DNA from: Larkinella insperata
GTDB taxonomy: Bacteria > Bacteroidota > Bacteroidia > Cytophagales > Spirosomataceae
Assembly (NCBI RefSeq): GCF_026248825.1
Contig: NZ_CP110973.1
Coordinates: 1-64,000 of the forward strand
Direction: 5' to 3'
DNA length: 64,000 bases
Shown here: piece by piece, positions 25,528 through 34,612 of the stretch
Layout: the number at the start of each line of letters is the position of its first letter
How positions within the stretch are numbered: position 1 is the first letter of the stretch
Translations under genes and position numbers: made by a program
The notes under the pieces: generated by a model
What the model saw: the letters and a program-made list of their open reading frames with translations, nothing else
Database searches by the model: none
Told to the model about the DNA's origin: nothing

Positions 25528-27264
25528 TTATTTTCCTACGTTGAGTTGTCGATCAGCATCAGCCAAAACCATGCTTTTCTCGACAACAGGATCAGCATCA
25601 GGGACACCTGCTACTTCGACTAGTTGCTTCAGGAAGGTATTCAGGATATTTTCTTTATCCAGATTTCTTTCGGCATACCGTCTGGCGTTCATCCGGTACG
25701 AGGTCAGGTCGGTTGCAATGTTTTCGTTGATGGCATCTTTCAAAGCCTCAACCGATTCCGGCTCGATCAGTATTCCCATGTTGTGTTTGCTCACGATATC
25801 GTGCAGGGTGGTTCCCGGAACGGCCGACACCAGTGCACACCCTCCGGCAGCTAATATTCCCGTCAACTTAGAGGGTAATACCAGATCCGAAGCCGACTTC
25901 TTCTGCAAAACCAGGTGTATATCTGCCGTGGCCAGCAAGGCCGACAGCTTTTCGTATGGTTGTAAGGGGTAAAATTTGATATTAGGCAACCCGTAGCTCT
26001 GAGCGAGCGCCATTAATTTATCTTTTCCTCCGCCTGATCCAAAAATCAGGAACTGAACGTCGGGGCGGGATGTAAAGGAACGAGCGGCTTCGATGATGAT
26101 TTCCAACCCTTGTTTTTCGCCCAGACTTCCAGAGTAGAGAATAACTTTATCCGACTCCCTTAACCCCAGTTCTGCCCGGAGGGATTGCGATCGGGATAAC
26201 GGCCTGACGTACTCTCCGTCGACCCAATTCGGAAACAGCACACATTCAGACTGAAGCACTTTCTTTTGAGTAACCTTCCGCACCATTCCTTCGCTGATGG
26301 TCGATACGACGGTGCAATTCTTCAGAATGAACGCTTCCACCTTGAACATGATGTCTAAAAACCGCTTGTTTTTAATCATGCCCAGGTCCTTCGCCATATC
26401 AATCTGCAAATCCTGAATATGACACCAGAGGGGTACGTTAAACAATTTGCTGTATAGCACCGGAATGACTCCCAGGTGAAAAGGGGGCGACAGACAGATA
26501 ACTGCATCGTACCGTTTGCGAAATAGTATCCGAAACCAATACACCAGACTGCTCGCGACAAATGAAAATTCGTGCAGAATCCGGGTGAGCGAGGTTACCT
26601 TCCTGGGAACATACAACGGACACCGGTGGACCCGTGCTCCTCCAATCTGCTCGGTATGCCATCCTTTATTTTTGTGGGAATCATGTATAGCCCATTCCGG
26701 ATAGTAAGGGTGAGCCGTAATGACATCAACTTCCTGATCATGCTTTGCCAGCCAGGCCCCCATTTCACCCGTGTACTTACCAATGCCGGTCAGTTCGGGT
26801 GAATAGTTGATCCCGTAAATTAAAATTCTCATACTCGGAGTGTTTTTATAACGTCTGTCGAAGACTTTTCGAATACCAGCCCTCTTCAGCATCCATCTAC
26901 TCATTCCCAGAACTGCCATGCCGCAGAGGGTCCCGAATGCTGCCGACAGGCTATGATCCCAATCAAAAGGCCGGTTCAGTAATAACAGCTGTCCGACTTC
27001 CGAGAGAAATATGACGCCCACCAGCCCAACCCAGGTAACGACCCAACGGTGCATCGGCTGCCGGGTTCGGTCCAGCCATAGACCACTAAATAACCCCAGA
27101 AATACAAACAGGGATGCATTCATCATGGTATCGGCGTTGGACCAGCGCGTCAGCCAGGCCGGCAGAAATCCATACGTACCCACCCTCAGATCAGGCATCC
27201 AACTGAGGTAGAATATGGAGACTACGTTTGCCCAGATTACAATGAATAGCAGACTTAAACGCAC
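25528..27264 (-). CDS. VanZ-like membrane domain fused to WcaI-type glycosyltransferase (GT4)
   Basis: The single open frame has 578 codons. Residues 1-125 hold about four hydrophobic segments with VanZ-like features (LSEVGQLLLLNRPFDWDHSLSAAFGTLCG). From residue 145 (MRILIYGINYSPELTGIGKY) the protein matches the colanic-acid transferase WcaI. It has a GT-B fold with donor-site motifs ILYSGSLGEKQGLE and HLVLQKKSASDLVLPSKLTG. It probably adds a sugar, perhaps fucose, to the lipid-linked repeat unit at the inner membrane. The start is a GTG at 27264. Independent translation from the ATG at 26832 would give an ordinary WcaI of about 434 residues, so whether the product is fused is uncertain. Confidence 0.85.
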   Translation of the reverse strand: MRLSLLFIVIWANVVSIFYLSWMPDLRVGTYGFLPAWLTRWSNADTMMNASLFVFLGLFSGLWLDRTRQPMHRWVVTWVGLVGVIFLSEVGQLLLLNRPFDWDHSLSAAFGTLCGMAVLGMSRWMLKRAGIRKVFDRRYKNTPSMRILIYGINYSPELTGIGKYTGEMGAWLAKHDQEVDVITAHPYYPEWAIHDSHKNKGWHTEQIGGARVHRCPLYVPRKVTSLTRILHEFSFVASSLVYWFRILFRKRYDAVICLSPPFHLGVIPVLYSKLFNVPLWCHIQDLQIDMAKDLGMIKNKRFLDIMFKVEAFILKNCTVVSTISEGMVRKVTQKKVLQSECVLFPNWVDGEYVRPLSRSQSLRAELGLRESDKVILYSGSLGEKQGLEIIIEAARSFTSRPDVQFLIFGSGGGKDKLMALAQSYGLPNIKFYPLQPYEKLSALLATADIHLVLQKKSASDLVLPSKLTGILAAGGCALVSAVPGTTLHDIVSKHNMGILIEPESVEALKDAINENIATDLTSYRMNARRYAERNLDKENILNTFLKQLVEVAGVPDADPVVEKSMVLADADRQLNVGK

Positions 27265-27340
27265 GATTGTGGGATAAGAAACAGGTAGATTTTATGCTGA
27301 ACAGTTTGCTGTCTATTCCTAAAAGTTAACTGCTCTTTTA

Positions 27341-28219
27341 TTAAACTTTAAGTGATTCGGGCACTACGGTAGAAACAACTTCCTGTTCTTCCTCCGACAG
27401 CTCACGTATTTTGCAATACATCTGGGTGAAATAGGCCATCTTCAACAGGGCGAAAGCAAAGCCCCGGCTACCGTCCCGAAAACCGCCCATCAGAAAAAAA
27501 CTTCCAAAGAAAAAAGCCGGGCCCAGCAACGGGGTACGCATCAGGCCATACTTAATGCGTTGCATCCACGACCATTTATTAACGCTTTGGGTGTCTTTCG
27601 ACATTTTCAGGAAACGGGCGGCTTCCCAGCTGGAATATTCGTTGTGCTTCGTCACATAATACGAGATACCTCGCATGTCCTGGTGATCGATTTTGCTTTT
27701 AATGGTGCCAATCTCCCCTTCCAGTACGGGATGTTCGTGCACTTCCATATCCAGCTTACTCCACTGTTTCTCGTCGATTCGTTCGTACTCTCCGGCACCT
27801 ACTCTGAACAAGGCCAGCTTGTGCAGAAAGTAGCCTCCCTTCATCGGTTTTCCCATAAAGTAGATTGTATACCGCAACCAGTAGCCTACTTTATCGTCCC
27901 GTTTGAGGGCTTGCCGTAATTCAGCTTTGAATTTGTCGGTCAGAAACTCGTCCGCATCCAGAAACATTACCCATTTGCTTTGAGGGGTATGGTTCCGTAA
28001 ATACCAGTTACGTTTTTTGGGGAATTGCCCATTCCAGACAAAATCCACCACTTTCGCGCCGTATTGCAGCGCAATTTCCTTCGTACGATCAGTGCTGCCG
28101 GAATCGATCACAACTATGTTGCGCGCCAGGTCAGGCCCTATGGAAGCAAGGCAGATGGCCAGGTTCTTTTCCTCGTTTTTGACAGGAATTGCAATCGTTA
28201 GATCCAGAGGTTCAATCAT
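27341..28219 (-). CDS. Family 2 glycosyltransferase
   Basis: This 292-residue GT-A transferase acts on the cytoplasmic face of the membrane. It opens with LTIAIPVKNEEKNLAICLAS (8-27), and the nucleotide-sugar motif IDSGSTDRTKEIA is at about 38-50. The metal-binding DADEFL is at about 90. The C-terminal region contains an amphipathic or hydrophobic segment (GPAFFFGSFFLMGGFRDGSRG) typical of WaaE/KdtX-like members. It lies 76 bp upstream of the VanZ-WcaI gene. The transferred sugar cannot be predicted; WaaE-like enzymes use glucose. Confidence 0.9.
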   Translation of the reverse strand: MIEPLDLTIAIPVKNEEKNLAICLASIGPDLARNIVVIDSGSTDRTKEIALQYGAKVVDFVWNGQFPKKRNWYLRNHTPQSKWVMFLDADEFLTDKFKAELRQALKRDDKVGYWLRYTIYFMGKPMKGGYFLHKLALFRVGAGEYERIDEKQWSKLDMEVHEHPVLEGEIGTIKSKIDHQDMRGISYYVTKHNEYSSWEAARFLKMSKDTQSVNKWSWMQRIKYGLMRTPLLGPAFFFGSFFLMGGFRDGSRGFAFALLKMAYFTQMYCKIRELSEEEQEVVSTVVPESLKV

Positions 28220-28328
28220 AACATTTCGTCATTGAATGTGTCCATTAACAGCAAAGTGATAAGGGCTACAAATATCTTTTATTTCTTCGATGCAAAACGA
28301 CTACTACCACGCGCTGTCAGGGACAGCT

Positions 28329-29414
28329 TTACTTGAAACTTGCCTGTTTTTCCCGTTCACCAAGCAGCGTCATCAATTCAGCAACCGCTTCTTCAGTCAA
28401 GACCAGACTTTGTTTGTTGGCTGAATTGCTCTTTTTCACTTGGCGTTCCGGGGGCAAACTGACGGTTTTAAACCGAAAATTGTACGTCTTAGCAATAGCT
28501 GAATAATGCTCCGGAGGCAGGTGAGTGCTTCTCAGTTCCACAACAAGCGTTTGCGGTTCGCAAAAGATGATGTTGGTTAGAGCAGCACCGTGTAAGGCCA
28601 CAACGACCTCGGCTTCTCTCAGCGTATTGATTTGTTCTTCAACCGTCATTCCCTGCGGATTAACGATTGTGAAGCCCAGCTTTTCCAGCATTGCGACCAA
28701 CCTCTCCTCACCGATCAGGCTTCTTTTGGCCTGCTTTCCCCGCAGAAGATAGATCTTCTTTTTCGGCAGCCGCGGTTTGTTCGCGCTCAACTGATCCAGA
28801 ATTTCTTTTTTCCAGGCGGCAAACGGTTTGTTCAAACCGTAGTAATCGGCGACCACCAGATCCTTCACTTTCACTGTTTCGAACGGCTTCAGCCGAAACA
28901 CCTTCTCCTTTTCAATGCCCAGCATGGCCAGGTAATTGGTTTCGTAGGACTTGGCCGTGTGATGCAGGATAATGACCCGGTCTTTGAGATCACTTAAACT
29001 GTATTTAGTCAGAACCAGCAACCGGGGCAGCAAATCAACCACCCAATGGTAGTAGTTATTGGGAGCTTCCGGTGTAATCAGGTAGATGGCCTTCTCAATT
29101 TCCCCGACGTTTTTACCAACATATGGTAAAGTTGAAGCCGGATGCAGTGTCTTTCCCCAGGGGAATGAAATAAACCGCAGGTAGAGCTGGTTGAATTTAT
29201 TGATGATGGCTCCTCCGTATAAACCGCTGCACACAACATCGTTCAACTTCCAGACATGAAGATTTTCCGCTCCGCCATAAGGGCCAAAAAGCTTTTCGTT
29301 TTCTTCCGGTTCAAAAGCAAACTCCGGGGCCTTACCCTTTACGTTCCCAACCTGAACCTGCAAGGCCAGCTGGCGTAAGAGTTTAAGACTTTTTTGTACG
29401 ATTGCCGTTGTCAT
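28329..29414 (-). CDS. Family 61 (DUF563) glycosyltransferase
   Basis: The protein has 361 residues. Hallmark GT61 motifs are present: NNYYHWVVDLLPRLLVL (about 118-134) and ALHGAALTNIIFCEP (about 275-289), where the conserved His-Gly-Ala lies. KIYLLRGKQAKRSLI precedes the donor site. Bacterial members are found in capsule and exopolysaccharide loci; the donor is not predictable. It is 25 bp after the acetyltransferase gene and in the same operon. A small GCTGTC-AGG-GACAGC hairpin immediately after its stop (28313-28327) lacks a U-tract. Confidence 0.9.
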   Translation of the reverse strand: MTTAIVQKSLKLLRQLALQVQVGNVKGKAPEFAFEPEENEKLFGPYGGAENLHVWKLNDVVCSGLYGGAIINKFNQLYLRFISFPWGKTLHPASTLPYVGKNVGEIEKAIYLITPEAPNNYYHWVVDLLPRLLVLTKYSLSDLKDRVIILHHTAKSYETNYLAMLGIEKEKVFRLKPFETVKVKDLVVADYYGLNKPFAAWKKEILDQLSANKPRLPKKKIYLLRGKQAKRSLIGEERLVAMLEKLGFTIVNPQGMTVEEQINTLREAEVVVALHGAALTNIIFCEPQTLVVELRSTHLPPEHYSAIAKTYNFRFKTVSLPPERQVKKSNSANKQSLVLTEEAVAELMTLLGEREKQASFK

Positions 29415-29439
29415 CCGATTCCGTCTGATTAGTGATGCG

Positions 29440-29991
29440 TTATGCCTTTGCCGGATTCCCTTTTACCGTTGTTCCGGGCCGTACCGACTTGGTTACGACG
29501 CTGCAGGCCCCAACAATGGACCGTTCGCCAATCGTGACTCCGGGCATGATAAACGCTCTCGCCCCAATGAATACATGAGGTTCGATAACGATCGGCAGGG
29601 TAATCAGGTTCATGGCGGGCTGGTCGAACGCATGCGTACCCGTACACAGATAGACTTCCTGAGCTACGGTTGCGTGCTCCCGAATTTCAATTATACCCAA
29701 CGAATAAGCGTTTGCCCGATCGCCCAGGCAAGCATGGTCGTGCAAAATCAGATTCCAGGGAATTTGAATGCGGGCCCGTTGGTGAACAAAAGGACGGCCG
29801 TAAATCGTGGCCCCAAATGCTTTCAGCCAGAAGACCCGCCACCGGTTAGCGGGTTTGGGTGTCCAGGAACACAGTAGCGTCCACACGTACTCCCACAGCA
29901 ACATCTTAATCCGCTGCTTAACCGTCCAGGGACTCGAATAAGGCGAATCCTGAACGTGAACGGTTTGACTTGTTACGATACTTTCAGTCAT
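29440..29991 (-). CDS. WcaF-like hexapeptide acetyltransferase
   Basis: This 183-residue acyltransferase has the left-handed beta-helix (LbH) fold. It probably O-acetylates a sugar of the repeat unit from acetyl-CoA. It has isoleucine-patch repeats (IEIREHATVAQEVYLCTGTH, PIVIEPHVFIGARAFIMPGV, TIGERSIVGACSVVTKSV) and the closing GNPAKA. The N-terminal tryptophan-rich segment (VKQRIKMLLWEYVWTLLCSW) is typical of colanic-acid WcaF homologues. The start overlaps the end of the upstream GT4 gene by 8 bp, indicating translational coupling. Confidence 0.9.
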   Translation of the reverse strand: MTESIVTSQTVHVQDSPYSSPWTVKQRIKMLLWEYVWTLLCSWTPKPANRWRVFWLKAFGATIYGRPFVHQRARIQIPWNLILHDHACLGDRANAYSLGIIEIREHATVAQEVYLCTGTHAFDQPAMNLITLPIVIEPHVFIGARAFIMPGVTIGERSIVGACSVVTKSVRPGTTVKGNPAKA

Positions 29992-31099
29992 TTTTTTTCA
30001 GCATTTGTTCGAACTCCCGTAGAAACTGGTTGGCGATGTGCTTCGTCGAGTGGCTTTCTCGCACCGCAACGGCATTGGTCGCCAACCTCTCCCGCAGCGA
30101 ACGGTTTTCCTGCAAATTCATGATATGGCTGGCCAGTTGATCCACAGCGTCTTGCGAACGGTGGTCGAAGATCAGACCATTTTGGTTTTCCTTGACAAAA
30201 TCCTGAAAACAGGACAGTTTGGAGACAATCGGTGCACACCCCCACGCCATTGCTTCCAATGGGGCAAGTCCGAATGTTTCACCCTGCTCCGCTACCGAGG
30301 GGTACACAAAGATAGAAGCCTCCTCGTAGTATTTGTTCAGTGCTTCGGTGTTGTAAACCGGTCCTACAAATTCAATCTCGGCTCCTTTTGCCTTTTGCCG
30401 CAACGTTTCCAGATACTCTTCTCCTCCCCCGCCGGCGGCCACTTTCCAGGAGCCTACGATCTGCAGTTTGTAAGCCTGGTTGGTCTTGCTGTAGGCTTCC
30501 ACCAGTAAATCCAGCCCTTTTTCGGGGTGAACCCGACCCGTGTACAAAATGATCGGTTTCTTCTGGGTCAGGTCAACTTCTCTGGAGGGGGTAAACGGCA
30601 ACGGATTCGGGATCATGACCACCTTGTCGCGCAACACATCGGGCAATTCGTTCCGAGAGGCCGTCGCCACCGGGCTTGAGTTTGCCCGAAGCCGGGCCAC
30701 ATTCCGGTATAATTTCAATTGCCCTTTGGGCATCCGGGCTACATCTACCATGCAGACTTTCTGAGACCGCTTCGGCAGAACGAGTGGTGCCCAGAACGTG
30801 TTGCTTACCACCACATCGTAATTGTTTGAGAACAGTTTGCGGCCCCGCAACGTATAAAGAAGGTCCAGCATCTTAAGAACAATACCCGATTTTGGGGTAT
30901 CGTATCCTTTGATGCGCAGGTGCTGCACTCCATCAATCACTTCCGAGTCAGGATATTCTTTCATGCTCCGGGATATTTGAACAACTTCATGTCCTTGCCG
31001 GGCAAACTCTTTCGCTAAGGCAAACCATCGTTTCTCAACAGCTCCTCCCAACATGGGCGGAACCGGAAAAAAAGCTCCCTGAAAAATGGCTATACGCAT
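29984..31099 (-). CDS. Family 4 glycosyltransferase
   Basis: This 371-residue GT-B retaining transferase has the N-terminal Gly-rich acceptor loop FPVPPMLGGAVEKRWFALAK (about 12-31). The central IILYTGRVHPEKGLDLLVEA is at about 188-207. The donor-site motif ASIFVYPSVAEQGETFGLAP with EAMAWGCAPI carries the conserved EX7E-type glutamates (about 266-296). It would add one sugar to the undecaprenyl-linked repeat; the sugar is unknown. It is separated from the upstream GT4 by 17 bp and overlaps the downstream acetyltransferase by 8 bp. Confidence 0.9.
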   Translation of the reverse strand: MRIAIFQGAFFPVPPMLGGAVEKRWFALAKEFARQGHEVVQISRSMKEYPDSEVIDGVQHLRIKGYDTPKSGIVLKMLDLLYTLRGRKLFSNNYDVVVSNTFWAPLVLPKRSQKVCMVDVARMPKGQLKLYRNVARLRANSSPVATASRNELPDVLRDKVVMIPNPLPFTPSREVDLTQKKPIILYTGRVHPEKGLDLLVEAYSKTNQAYKLQIVGSWKVAAGGGGEEYLETLRQKAKGAEIEFVGPVYNTEALNKYYEEASIFVYPSVAEQGETFGLAPLEAMAWGCAPIVSKLSCFQDFVKENQNGLIFDHRSQDAVDQLASHIMNLQENRSLRERLATNAVAVRESHSTKHIANQFLREFEQMLKKND

Positions 31100-31116
31100 T
31101 AGAAAATGGTTAAATC

Positions 31117-32364
31117 TTACACAGATACTTTTTCATCGGCCATGCTGCTGCTGGCTGACTTCATGACTTCCGACAACCGCTGAGCCGCAGCCGGAATAGC
31201 AAACTCCCGTTCGAAAGTAGCCCGCGCCCGCTGATTCATTTTCTCTCTTTCGGCGGTCGACAACCGCAGCCAGGCTGATAATGCTTGCTCGGTTCCCTGC
31301 AATGTATCGGGCGTCACGATGCCACATTTGGCGGCTTCAATTTCACGCCAGATATTAACCTGATCCGAAATCAGGACGGGTTTCCCGCAAGCCAGAGCCT
31401 CTACCACCGCAATACCAAAGTTCTCTTGATGGCTCGGTAACGCAAACGTTTCACAACCGTAGAAAGCGCCCCACTTGGCATCTCCCGTAAGCATACCGGG
31501 CAAGAAGACATTCGACTTCAACAGCGGATCGCTGGCCACCATTTGCTGAATTTTCTGTCCGTAAGCAGTGTCCAGCTTGGGACCGGCAATCACCAGCTTC
31601 GGAACTTCGGTCCCAAGCTCCTGCTGTTTCAGCACTGTATTTTTGTACGCTTCGATCAGTAAATCAACCCCTTTTTTCTGGTGTATCCGGCTCAGAAACA
31701 ACCAATAGGGCTGTTGACCCAAACCAGGACATTTATCCAAAAATGCCTTTTGCATTTCCGGCTGGAAGGCGGGTGGCGTCACAATGCCGTAACCGACGTT
31801 GATTTCCTGGCTGGGCTGATACGGGCTAAAGGAAGTCCGGGCCAGTTCCAGTTCGGCCTGACAGGTAAACAATACGCCATCGGCCTGTTTGACCACGCTG
31901 CCTTCAATGGCTTTCCAATACAGCCAGTTCCGTAACGCCTTCAGTTTTCTACCTTCAGCTTTCTGAAAATAAGGATCGAGCATCCCGTGTGGCATAACAA
32001 AAAGCCGGGGAGTCTTCCCCGTGCCTTTTTGGCCAGACTGCTTAGCCCGAAACGCTTTTAAAGCTTTGGTAGCCGCGTAACTTGGGTAAAGCCAGAGTCC
32101 GTGCACAATGACAGCATCGAACCGACCAAGGTTCTCGATGAGCCAGGGAATGAGTTTGGGCGCGTAATTCCAGGGCCCTTTATTGGGGCCCAAGGCATGT
32201 ATTGGAAATGAATCCTTACCCAGGAAATCTGCATCAGGACGGTTCAGACAAACTACCTCATTATGAACCCCCATTTTCTGTAGTTCATTGCAGGAGTTTC
32301 TGATACCCTGGCAAGGGCCGCCCGAAGCGGGATCCATGCTACCGATAATCCGAAGTATGTTCAT
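31117..32364 (-). CDS. Family 4 glycosyltransferase
   Basis: This is a 415-residue GT-B transferase. The start MNILRIIGSMDPASGGPCQG includes the family Gly-rich loop. The acceptor domain has AVIVHGLWLYPSYAATKALK and MPHGMLDPYFQK, features of the WcaC/PimB-like subgroup. The donor domain has WLFLSRIHQKKGVDLLIEAY (about 220-239) and FALPSHQENFGIAVVEALAC (about 305-324), including the E-X7-E residues. Its first 26 bases overlap the end of the gene at 32339-33535, suggesting translational coupling. Confidence 0.9.
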   Translation of the reverse strand: MNILRIIGSMDPASGGPCQGIRNSCNELQKMGVHNEVVCLNRPDADFLGKDSFPIHALGPNKGPWNYAPKLIPWLIENLGRFDAVIVHGLWLYPSYAATKALKAFRAKQSGQKGTGKTPRLFVMPHGMLDPYFQKAEGRKLKALRNWLYWKAIEGSVVKQADGVLFTCQAELELARTSFSPYQPSQEINVGYGIVTPPAFQPEMQKAFLDKCPGLGQQPYWLFLSRIHQKKGVDLLIEAYKNTVLKQQELGTEVPKLVIAGPKLDTAYGQKIQQMVASDPLLKSNVFLPGMLTGDAKWGAFYGCETFALPSHQENFGIAVVEALACGKPVLISDQVNIWREIEAAKCGIVTPDTLQGTEQALSAWLRLSTAEREKMNQRARATFEREFAIPAAAQRLSEVMKSASSSMADEKVSV

Positions 32365-33535
32365 GTTTTTTTTCTGTCTGCAAAAGACTATAATAGATCG
32401 CTTCGATTTGATCTAATGCCTGATTCGCATCAAACCGTTTCGCATTTTCAAGGCCAGCCTGGACCGCCTTTTCCCGTTCAGCGCCCCTTAACCGCACGAC
32501 ACGATCAACAACCCGAGCCGCTGCTTTCGCCCAGCTTTCGTGTTCCGACTGATCTGCGGGCTGACGTGGAATCAGGAATCCGGCTTCACCAGCGACTTCG
32601 GTCATAGGGGCAGCATCCGTTGTAACAACCGGGCATCCCGAAGCCATGGCTTCCGCAATCGGCCAACCGAACCCTTCGGCCAACGATGGGAAGACAAACA
32701 CCGAAGCACCGGCATAGGCCAGGCGCACGGCTTCGTTATCTAACCCAGTTAAAAAATGAATATCCGACGTGTAGGGAGACGCTTCTCGTCTGTCCTTCAC
32801 CGACTGACCGGGCGGTATACCGATCATCAGCAGCGGCAGTTTCTGGTCGCTCAGCCCCCGCCAGGCGTCATAAATTTGAATGACGCCACGTCGATTTTTA
32901 TACCATTGGTTTCCACCCACGTGCAACAGGTAACCCGCCGTCAGATCCAATTCTAGCTTCTGTCCGAGTGCAGTTTTTGACTGAATGGCGTCCAAAAGGG
33001 TGAACGACTGATTTAAGCCGTTGTAGACAACTTCGGAACGCGCCGGAACGGAAGAAAGCTGTTTATGAAGATCTTCCCTTGTCTTTTGCGAAACCGAAAT
33101 AAAATTTTTTCCTTTTGAATAACCGCGGTGGATGAACTCCTGGTATTGCCTCCCAGACCAGCTGGTTTTTCTTTCCGATATTTTGCCAAGCGCCGATTGC
33201 TGCGCCAGAAAGTCGTGACAGTGAACAACATGGGGGCGGTCCGTTACGAGCGGTACCCAGGGTCCCTGTGCGTTATCCGTAAATACAAAAAGAGTGTCTG
33301 GAGGGCAACTTTTCAAACGCCGACGAACTTCATTAGGAAAGAGAACAAACTGATCAACATATCCCAACCATTTCTTCAAACCCTGTGGCGCAGGAAGCCG
33401 GAACAATCCTGGAGTAGGCAGCCAGGATTCTACTTCATGGCCGCGAGCCCGCATTCCTTCTGTCAGCATATGCGCAAAACGCGGCATGCTCTGTGATCCG
33501 AGGAAGGTGGGGTGGTTAAAGAAGATTATACGCAT
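32339..33535 (-). CDS. Family 4 glycosyltransferase
   Basis: This is a 398-residue GT-B transferase. The N-terminus MRIIFFNHPTFLGSQSMPRF precedes an acceptor domain with HVVHCHDFLAQQSALG. The donor domain contains YLLHVGGNQWYKNRRGVIQI (about 213-232) and SVFVFPSLAEGFGWPIAEAM (about 283-302). It resembles mannosyltransferases of the WbdA/MtfB type, but donor specificity is not assignable. It overlaps the next GT4 gene by 26 bp. A 124-bp gap separates it from the upstream SGNH gene. From here downstream the codon use becomes more GC-rich. Confidence 0.9.
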   Translation of the reverse strand: MRIIFFNHPTFLGSQSMPRFAHMLTEGMRARGHEVESWLPTPGLFRLPAPQGLKKWLGYVDQFVLFPNEVRRRLKSCPPDTLFVFTDNAQGPWVPLVTDRPHVVHCHDFLAQQSALGKISERKTSWSGRQYQEFIHRGYSKGKNFISVSQKTREDLHKQLSSVPARSEVVYNGLNQSFTLLDAIQSKTALGQKLELDLTAGYLLHVGGNQWYKNRRGVIQIYDAWRGLSDQKLPLLMIGIPPGQSVKDRREASPYTSDIHFLTGLDNEAVRLAYAGASVFVFPSLAEGFGWPIAEAMASGCPVVTTDAAPMTEVAGEAGFLIPRQPADQSEHESWAKAAARVVDRVVRLRGAEREKAVQAGLENAKRFDANQALDQIEAIYYSLLQTEKKHEHTSDYR

Positions 33536-33659
33536 ACAGCTACTATAAGTTCCGGATTGATTAAACGTTTTAAAAAGACTTGGGGCAAAATTACTTTTAA
33601 CTTTTTAGGTAAGTTCAGAAGTAAGCTATTGTCCTCCGAACTCCAGAAATCAAGCGCAA

Positions 33660-34571
33660 CTAGCCTTTCATGGCCTTATAAATCCAGCGATACAAATTTT
33701 CGCCCATAAAGTGTTGGCCTTCAGAATTGAAATGAATTTCATCCAGATAGTACTTCTTATCCAAGGCAAAATCTAGCTCTTTTATCACTTTTCGATTTCT
33801 TTTCGTGAAGAAGTCAATAATCAACTGTCCTTCCTGCGAGTATTTCTTTTCAACTAATTCCTTTTGTGAAGCATGAAGATAAACAATTAAAGGAACCTTA
33901 AGACAAGTAGCCAGACTATCAATGTCATTGAATCCTGTGTTGAAGCTCCGTCCTTCGGGTTGAACGTCCTGATCTTCTGAAATCCCTTTTTTAAATTTAC
34001 TCAGCAACGTATCATTGACTTTCTTAAAGAGCTTAAAACTTGCCAATGCGTAATTATCCGACGGCATACTGGACTTTACTCCAACGACTTTTTTGAAAGT
34101 CATGTTATCAAAAGCATCTCCGCTATTGTTAACCATTACAATCAAATCGGCATTAAACGTCCCATACTTCTTTAAATACGCATAGATATTGTCGGGGCCC
34201 CACGTGTAGGATGATATATTTAATACTCGAATAGTAGCGTTCAGATCTTTTCTCAGTCTCTGCTCAAGAATGGTTGAAGCCAAATCTTTGTGATCAACTT
34301 GATTTCCGCCATTGACAACTGAATCTCCTATCAACAACACGACTAAAGTATCTTCCTTATTTATAGGATCGCTCCTCATCGAAAACTCATTTGTGACAAA
34401 GCGATTTCTATAAATTTTTAAATCCTGGTTTGGCTTGTGAATGTATTCAAATTCTTTACTTTCCTGAAACAACGGATATTGATTTAAACCGTAATATCTA
34501 GCAACTAATTCAATTACTATAAATATCAGTATTATTGAAAGTACTATCTTTTTATAGAATTTTATCGACAT
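33660..34571 (-). CDS. Membrane-anchored SGNH/GDSL-hydrolase-like protein
   Basis: The protein has 303 residues. One N-terminal transmembrane segment (IVLSIILIFIVIELVARYYG, about 9-28) would anchor it in the inner membrane with the domain in the periplasm. SGNH blocks are recognisable: LLIGDSVVNGGN (block I Ser, about 79-90), an Asn in VMVNNSGDAF (block III-like), and a C-terminal DEIHFNSEGQ with the catalytic Asp/His pair. Related proteins in exopolysaccharide loci (AlgX/PssN-type, TraB-like) transfer or remove O-acetyl groups. It may set the acetylation level of the polymer together with the WcaF-like enzyme. AT-rich codon use. Confidence 0.75.
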   Translation of the reverse strand: MSIKFYKKIVLSIILIFIVIELVARYYGLNQYPLFQESKEFEYIHKPNQDLKIYRNRFVTNEFSMRSDPINKEDTLVVLLIGDSVVNGGNQVDHKDLASTILEQRLRKDLNATIRVLNISSYTWGPDNIYAYLKKYGTFNADLIVMVNNSGDAFDNMTFKKVVGVKSSMPSDNYALASFKLFKKVNDTLLSKFKKGISEDQDVQPEGRSFNTGFNDIDSLATCLKVPLIVYLHASQKELVEKKYSQEGQLIIDFFTKRNRKVIKELDFALDKKYYLDEIHFNSEGQHFMGENLYRWIYKAMKG

Positions 34572-34612
34572 AAATTGTTACAATTCAAGCAACTTTTTTT
34601 TCAAAAAACTAT

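Noticed and set aside
28313..28327. Small hairpin GCTGTC-AGG-GACAGC after the GT61 gene as a terminator
   Set aside because: Only 6 bp of stem and no U-tract; the next gene continues in the same direction.
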